Assembly: GCA_017466695.1 (NCBI GenBank)
Contig: JAFTTR010000016.1
Location: 130,015-194,014 of the forward strand
From: Alphaproteobacteria bacterium
GTDB lineage: Bacteria > Pseudomonadota > Alphaproteobacteria > CAAHEQ01 > UBA3637
Reading direction: 5' to 3'
DNA: 64,000 nucleotides
Shown here: positions 60,741 to 64,000 of the stretch, piece after piece
How positions within the stretch are numbered: position 1 is the stretch's first letter
Layout: the number at the start of each line of letters is the position of its first letter
Program-made: the position numbers and the translations under genes
The notes under the pieces: model-generated
What the model saw: the letters and a program-made list of their open reading frames with translations, nothing else
What the model was told of the DNA's origin: nothing
Databases searched by the model: none

Positions 60741-60943
60741 CAATAGGCAATTGAGACATTAAGATTTCGGGATTTCTTATATCTTGACCGCCTTTCTTGG
60801 AATAGTCAGAAGGCACACCTTTTAACACAATTTCACCCAAAGTTGGGGAGCAGTTGTCATAGTGAACTATCACATATTTGGAGACCAACTATGACATCAA
60901 AAAGGAGGATTTGTGATAGTGAACTGCTAACCCAACTCGGGGT

Positions 60944-61147
60944 CTTGGTATCTGAAATGGGGGAACAAGATACCAAGATATCCGATTTCTGACTATCTGA
61001 ATTTCAAACTCAGATAGCAAGATTTCGGGATATTATTTTCAGAAGTGCCGGATTTCCGGGCTTCTTCGGGTCTGATATATAATTTCAGACATTCAGATTT
61101 TGGATTTCTGAAAATCTGAACCGCAAATTCAGATACTCAGATCTGAG
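60944..61147. repeat. TCAGAT/ATCTGA hairpins
   Basis: CTTGGTATCT (60944) with AGATACCAAG (60968); CTATCTGA (60993) with TCAGATAG (61010); TTCAGATTTT (61092) with AAAATCTGAA (61111); perfect 12-bp palindrome CTCAGATCTGAG at 61136-61147 next to the metK-like stop. Confidence 0.82.
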
Positions 61148-61149
61148 GG

Positions 61150-62151
61150 TTATACCAAACCATTTCGGCATAAACGGGCGAAAACCGGCTTTGTTAAATC
61201 CAATTCTTCGGCCAGTTCAATCGGGGTTTTGGCCACCGAGATGGCGGTATTTGTCTCGACACCTGACTTGATGGTCTTCACAACTGCACTTGGCAGTTCG
61301 GCTCGGCCTATACAGGAGGAGAGATAGACAAAGCACTCGTCGTTATCTTCCAAATAACGAAGAGCTAAACGGCGAGCATAGATGTTCAGGGTTACATCTG
61401 CCTTGCTGCCGTCTTTAGTCCAAGGCGAGCCACCACCGATCGGACAGGCAGTAGAGTAAAAATCACAGGCCAATTTGCGACCGGTAATGCCGCAGTCTGC
61501 GATGGAGGAATGCAATTTGAAACTTCCGGTACCGTTAACAATGATGTTGTCGGGCTTTTCTCCGAGTGTTTCAGTGATAAAATCTGTTAAATCTTCCGGT
61601 TCTTTCATCGGAATGGCAACGACAGCCGTTTCAATTCGGCCGTAGTCGTTTAAGGTTATCTGTGTTTTAATGTCAATGCCAAGGTTTTGGCTTTGACGAG
61701 CTTTAATGTACAGGGCATTATTAAGGGTGCGAGCGAGATAAAGTTCTCGGTTAATCAGTCCTTCACCTTTACAGGCATAACCGACAAATACACCTTGGTC
61801 ACCCCAACCATTGGCTACTACGCCTTGGTTGATGTCTGCGGACTGCTGACCGATGAGGTTGATGACTTCGATTTTACGAACATCTATGGCATTTTGTCCC
61901 CACACTTCGGCGTATTTTTCATCATAACCGATATCTCTCAGGGCATTTTTAACGAACTCTTTGACATCTGACAGGACAACTTTTCCTTTGATTTCGCCTC
62001 CTAAAACGACGGTGTTGTCTTTGAGCAGAACCTCAACGGCATATTTGACGTCCGGGTCTTGGGCGATCATACGGTCAAGGATATAACTGGAAATATAGTC
62101 GGCCGTTTTGTCCGGATGTCCGAGCGAAACGAACTCTGCTGTTTTTTTCAT
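61150..62151 (-). CDS. Phage-encoded S-adenosylmethionine synthetase-like protein
   Basis: 333 aa, about 50 residues shorter than the usual MetK. N-terminal SLGHPDKTADYISSYILD corresponds to the ATP-binding GHPDK motif, GVVANGWGDQGVFVGYACKG to the GAGDQG region, and CGITGRKLACDFY plus GGGSPWTKDGSKAD to the LTGRK and GGGAFSGKD segments, with substitutions. It would make SAM from ATP and methionine, which suits the adjacent DNA methyltransferase. Whether it is fully active cannot be told. SD AAGGAG. Confidence 0.88.
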   Translation of the reverse strand: MKKTAEFVSLGHPDKTADYISSYILDRMIAQDPDVKYAVEVLLKDNTVVLGGEIKGKVVLSDVKEFVKNALRDIGYDEKYAEVWGQNAIDVRKIEVINLIGQQSADINQGVVANGWGDQGVFVGYACKGEGLINRELYLARTLNNALYIKARQSQNLGIDIKTQITLNDYGRIETAVVAIPMKEPEDLTDFITETLGEKPDNIIVNGTGSFKLHSSIADCGITGRKLACDFYSTACPIGGGSPWTKDGSKADVTLNIYARRLALRYLEDNDECFVYLSSCIGRAELPSAVVKTIKSGVETNTAISVAKTPIELAEELDLTKPVFARLCRNGLV

Positions 62152-62171
62152 CTTTTCTCCTTTTTGCTTAT

Positions 62172-62203
62172 AAAAAAAGGCCCGACAGATGAACTGCCGA
62201 GCC
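62172..62203 (-). terminator. Terminator-like hairpin ahead of the metK-like gene
   Basis: Minus strand GGCTCGGCAG pairs with CTGTCGGGCC (two wobble pairs) and is followed by seven T. It lies 20 bases before the metK-like ATG, so it either ends the upstream transcript or acts as an attenuator. Confidence 0.72.
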
Positions 62204-62222
62204 GGATGCTATATGTAAAAAT

Positions 62223-62262
62223 GTATAAACGGGACGATTGCGTAGAACCATCCCGATTATAC
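62223..62262 (-). promoter_or_regulatory. Long conserved-looking RNA hairpin in the metK-like leader
   Basis: Minus strand GTATAA-T-CGGGATGGTT, loop CTACGC, AATCGTCCCG-T-TTATAC. The two non-Watson-Crick positions are G-U on the minus-strand RNA but mismatches on the plus strand, which points to RNA made in the minus direction. Confidence 0.6.
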
Positions 62263-62268
62263 CCTTAT

Positions 62269-62697
62269 TTATAGCGATTTCTTTTGAAAGTGTCCACTCA
62301 TTTTTTGCACTCTGCATTTTTCCTTTCCTTTTAGGTAAAACTCAATCTTTACAATGGCTTTATCATACTTGAGCATTAACCTTGTTCTGCAAAGGCCAAA
62401 TTCTCGGCATAAAATTTTCCAAGGAATTCGGTTGGCCCGTTTCCAAACAAGGCGGCGTTCATCAATCTCTAAAAGTGGTATCCATTCTAAAGTAACAGTC
62501 TCCCATAAACTTACCTGTGCCTGAGTTGGACGTGGCCGAACCGGTCGGCGGTCCATCAAAGCGATTTCTTGCGGCGTGTATATAATCTCGGGCATCAAAC
62601 ACCGATATTTGGGAGAACGGACAGGCGGCAACAACCGATCCACATAGGCGGCTGTTTCCAAGTTTGCTTTGATTTCTGCGATGGTTTTAGGTTTCAT
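62269..62697 (-). CDS. Phage HTH protein (DUF6362-like)
   Basis: 142 aa. The C-terminal half has a helix-turn-helix: ERRLVWKRANRIPWKILCRE followed by FGLCRTRLMLKYDKAIVKIE, a form seen in DUF6362-type phage proteins near the right end of early regions. Could regulate late transcription or act in packaging. Overlaps the next gene upstream by 11 bases. Confidence 0.78.
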   Translation of the reverse strand: MKPKTIAEIKANLETAAYVDRLLPPVRSPKYRCLMPEIIYTPQEIALMDRRPVRPRPTQAQVSLWETVTLEWIPLLEIDERRLVWKRANRIPWKILCREFGLCRTRLMLKYDKAIVKIEFYLKGKEKCRVQKMSGHFQKKSL

Positions 62698-63364
62698 CCG
62701 GCACCACCTTTACTTTGCTAAGCACATCATGACAGATGTCCGTCATAGTCTCCATTTCCGAGTAAGCGAGACCGTTTTCCTTGCAAAACCATTTCCGGAC
62801 GGCTTTACGCCAGTCAACGGCAATGTATTTCTTGCCGTTCATCCAACCACGTTCTTCGTTCCACCGAACGAAGGCTACAGGGTCAATTGTATATCCACTT
62901 CGTTTGCAGTATTCAGCCACTTCTTCAACGCTCGGAGCACCGACATATCCTGACTTATCCACATTTTCAGCCCCTTTATTTTTATTATTTTTAATAAAAA
63001 CATATCCGGACTCTTCATCTCCTTTATCCTTTTCCTTCTCCTTATCAGGTTTTTCGTTGGCGGAATTTGGTGGAGGTTCAGAAACCTTAAGGTTTTCCTT
63101 TTCACGTTTTGGCCGACCACCTTTTGAGCCGCCAGCCTTACGTTTTTCGCAGGTTTCAAAATATTTGCGATTATTTTCATCGATGCCTGCTTGCAAAAAA
63201 TTAAAACGGTCTTGAACTTTTTCCGATAAATTTTTTGTGATTTTTCCGTACAGAGCGTATTCACATAGAGCCTTAATTAAATTCGCACATTCACAATTTG
63301 TGAAATTATACACAGAAGCAAGGAACTCCGCCGGATAAAACACGAATGACGTTTTTCTATCCAT
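62687..63364 (-). CDS. Phage replication-region protein (DUF6291-like)
   Basis: 225 aa. N-terminal SFVFYPAEFLASVYNFTNCE, then LIKALCEYALYGKITKNLSE and a linker GGSKGGRPKRE, followed by a Glu/Lys-rich spacer and a C-terminal domain with DPVAFVRWNEERGWMNGKKY and VDWRKAVRKWFCKE. The latter resembles the tail of phage replication initiators or DnaD-like proteins. Probably involved in phage DNA replication (inference). Confidence 0.75.
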   Translation of the reverse strand: MDRKTSFVFYPAEFLASVYNFTNCECANLIKALCEYALYGKITKNLSEKVQDRFNFLQAGIDENNRKYFETCEKRKAGGSKGGRPKREKENLKVSEPPPNSANEKPDKEKEKDKGDEESGYVFIKNNKNKGAENVDKSGYVGAPSVEEVAEYCKRSGYTIDPVAFVRWNEERGWMNGKKYIAVDWRKAVRKWFCKENGLAYSEMETMTDICHDVLSKVKVVPDET

Positions 63365-63655
63365 TTAGTCCTCCTTTGAAAGATCTACGACCATGATAAC
63401 TGTCTTAGGAGGCATCTTTCCTGTTTTCTTATATTCAGCACTTGTTTTAATTCGACGAATACCTTGAAGCCATTTAAGTGAAAGCAAGGCTCTGCGGTAA
63501 GAACGAGTTTTTTGACGGCCGATTTCCTTCAGCTCGTCAATTTCTTCTTGTACCTCGTTTTCCCAAAAGATAAGTTGGCTGTTATCCATGCCCATTAACT
63601 TATCAACAGGAATGGTTTTAATCATTTCATAAACAGTATTTTTCGATTTTCTCAT
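63365..63655 (-). CDS. Uncharacterised small phage protein
   Basis: 96 aa, basic: TVYEMIKTIPVDKLMGMDNS, IFWENEVQEEIDELKEIG and SYRRALLSLKWLQGIRRIKT. No family recognised. Immediately upstream of the DUF6291-like gene with no gap, so co-expressed. Confidence 0.7.
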   Translation of the reverse strand: MRKSKNTVYEMIKTIPVDKLMGMDNSQLIFWENEVQEEIDELKEIGRQKTRSYRRALLSLKWLQGIRRIKTSAEYKKTGKMPPKTVIMVVDLSKED

Positions 63656-63730
63656 AGCTTTTTATCCTTTCATGTTTGGTTGCTACATGAGGTAAAAATC
63701 CACGAGAGGTCGAAAAAGTACCAAACGATA

Positions 63731-63991
63731 TCAAATTTTTTTCTTTATTTTCTCAGCAATCCTTTTTGGTGTTCCTTTTGACATTTTAAGTGATTGATAA
63801 ACATCATTTAATTTTTCTCCTTGAAATAGTCGTTTTATAAATTCCTGTTCTTTTTCTGAGAGCATTTTTAATAAATATCTTAAATCTATTTCATTTTCTA
63901 AATCCTCTAAACAAAACTTCGAAGTAAGTTCAAATCCTTTTTCTTCTGACATACGATTTAATGACTCATTAAAAAAAACTCCCGACTTCAT
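63731..63991 (-). CDS. Sigma-70 region 4-like small protein (start may lie beyond the window)
   Basis: Up to 86 aa inside the window. The C-terminal MLSEKEQEFIKRLFQGEKLN followed by VYQSLKMSKGTPKRIAEKIK resembles a region-4 helix-turn-helix. The ATG at 63991 has no visible SD and the frame stays open to the edge, so the gene may be longer. Possible phage regulator. Confidence 0.6.
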   Translation of the reverse strand: MKSGVFFNESLNRMSEEKGFELTSKFCLEDLENEIDLRYLLKMLSEKEQEFIKRLFQGEKLNDVYQSLKMSKGTPKRIAEKIKKKI

Positions 63992-64000
63992 GCTAAGTAG

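Larger units (their letters stand above)
59992..61149. repeat. Gene-free array of word-specific palindromes
   Basis: About 1.15 kb between the methyltransferase and metK-like genes with no credible gene. It is built from blocks each dominated by one short word and its complement: GTGACCAG (59996-60087), TAGTAT/ATACTA (60183-60310 and 60484-60549), ACATAT/ATATGT (60354-60480), TGAGAT/ATCTCA (60575-60757), CATAGT/ACTATC (60857-60924), and TCAGAT/ATCTGA (60949-61147). CCGG/CGGG-type separators recur. The upstream region of the methyltransferase must lie in it. Confidence 0.85.

Noticed and set aside
60661-60888. 75-codon open frame on the minus strand inside the palindrome array
   Set aside because: Starts at TTG without a ribosome binding site, and its sequence is produced by the repeats themselves. 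No protein family resemblance.
59992-61149. CRISPR array
   Set aside because: Repeats are short palindromic words with irregular spacing and differ between blocks; no constant repeat of 25-40 bases with unique spacers and no cas genes.
58714-61149. Plasmid-type partition locus (ParB plus centromere repeats)
   Set aside because: The ParB-like part is fused to a methyltransferase, there is no ParA, and several different repeat words are used. A parS-like role cannot be excluded, but nothing supports it directly.

Overview
The window comes from an AT-rich alphaproteobacterium, an assignment I infer from gene content and order: rpmH-rnpA-yidD-yidC-engB-mnmE-mnmG, rplM-rpsI with a long S9 N-terminus, a DUF177 gene facing a bamE-like lipoprotein gene, opgG/opgH, and a type A RNase P RNA. 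Base composition shifts along the window. The chromosomal part (1-18.4 kb) and the 27.7-36 kb part are AT-rich, the restriction island is somewhat richer in GC, and the prophage is clearly richer. I judged this by eye and did not compute it.

Layout: (1) 1-6.6 kb, minus strand: osmoregulated periplasmic glucan genes (opgH cut by the window edge, opgG), mscL, an outer-membrane barrel, a MORN-repeat protein split by one in-frame stop codon, and a small LuxR-type regulator. (2) 6.7-18.4 kb: conserved translation, tRNA-modification and membrane-insertion genes, two related unknown genes, DUF177/bamE, ribosomal proteins L13/S9, upp, rnpB and tRNA-Pro(UGG). Several near-consensus promoters (TTGACA-N17-TATAAA type) and terminators can be read directly. 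(3) 18.8-27.4 kb: a four-gene defence island (type III mod, an Mrr-like nuclease, type III res, a SNF2-type helicase) beginning after tRNA-Pro and ending beside a fragment of an HU gene. (4) 27.7-36.0 kb: a class II lysyl-tRNA synthetase gene with its own promoter, a divergent S51 peptidase gene, then a six-gene tightly coupled operon: LOG-like phosphoribohydrolase, short HisG-like ATP phosphoribosyltransferase, GT4 glycosyltransferase, degenerate LysRS paralogue, nitroreductase, polysaccharide pyruvyl transferase. I recognise each family but not the pathway. It is my leading candidate for an undescribed system. (5) 36.15 kb to the right edge: a lambda-type siphoprophage transcribed on the minus strand, in lambda order from small terminase through portal, protease/scaffold, capsid, tail chaperones with a -1 frameshift site, tape measure, fibres and tip to holin/endolysin/spanins. 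Right of the terminase lie small early genes, a ParB-domain DNA methyltransferase, a MetK-like protein and replication-region genes. No integrase is visible, so the prophage continues beyond the window.

The second notable object is a 1.15-kb stretch without a credible gene (about 59.99-61.15 kb) between the phage methyltransferase and metK-like genes. It consists of blocks, each dominated by a different short word and its reverse complement arranged as hairpins or palindromes. Two blocks are homologous copies in which the word appears to have been exchanged throughout.

All functional calls rest on sequence motifs and gene order read by eye. No database search was run.
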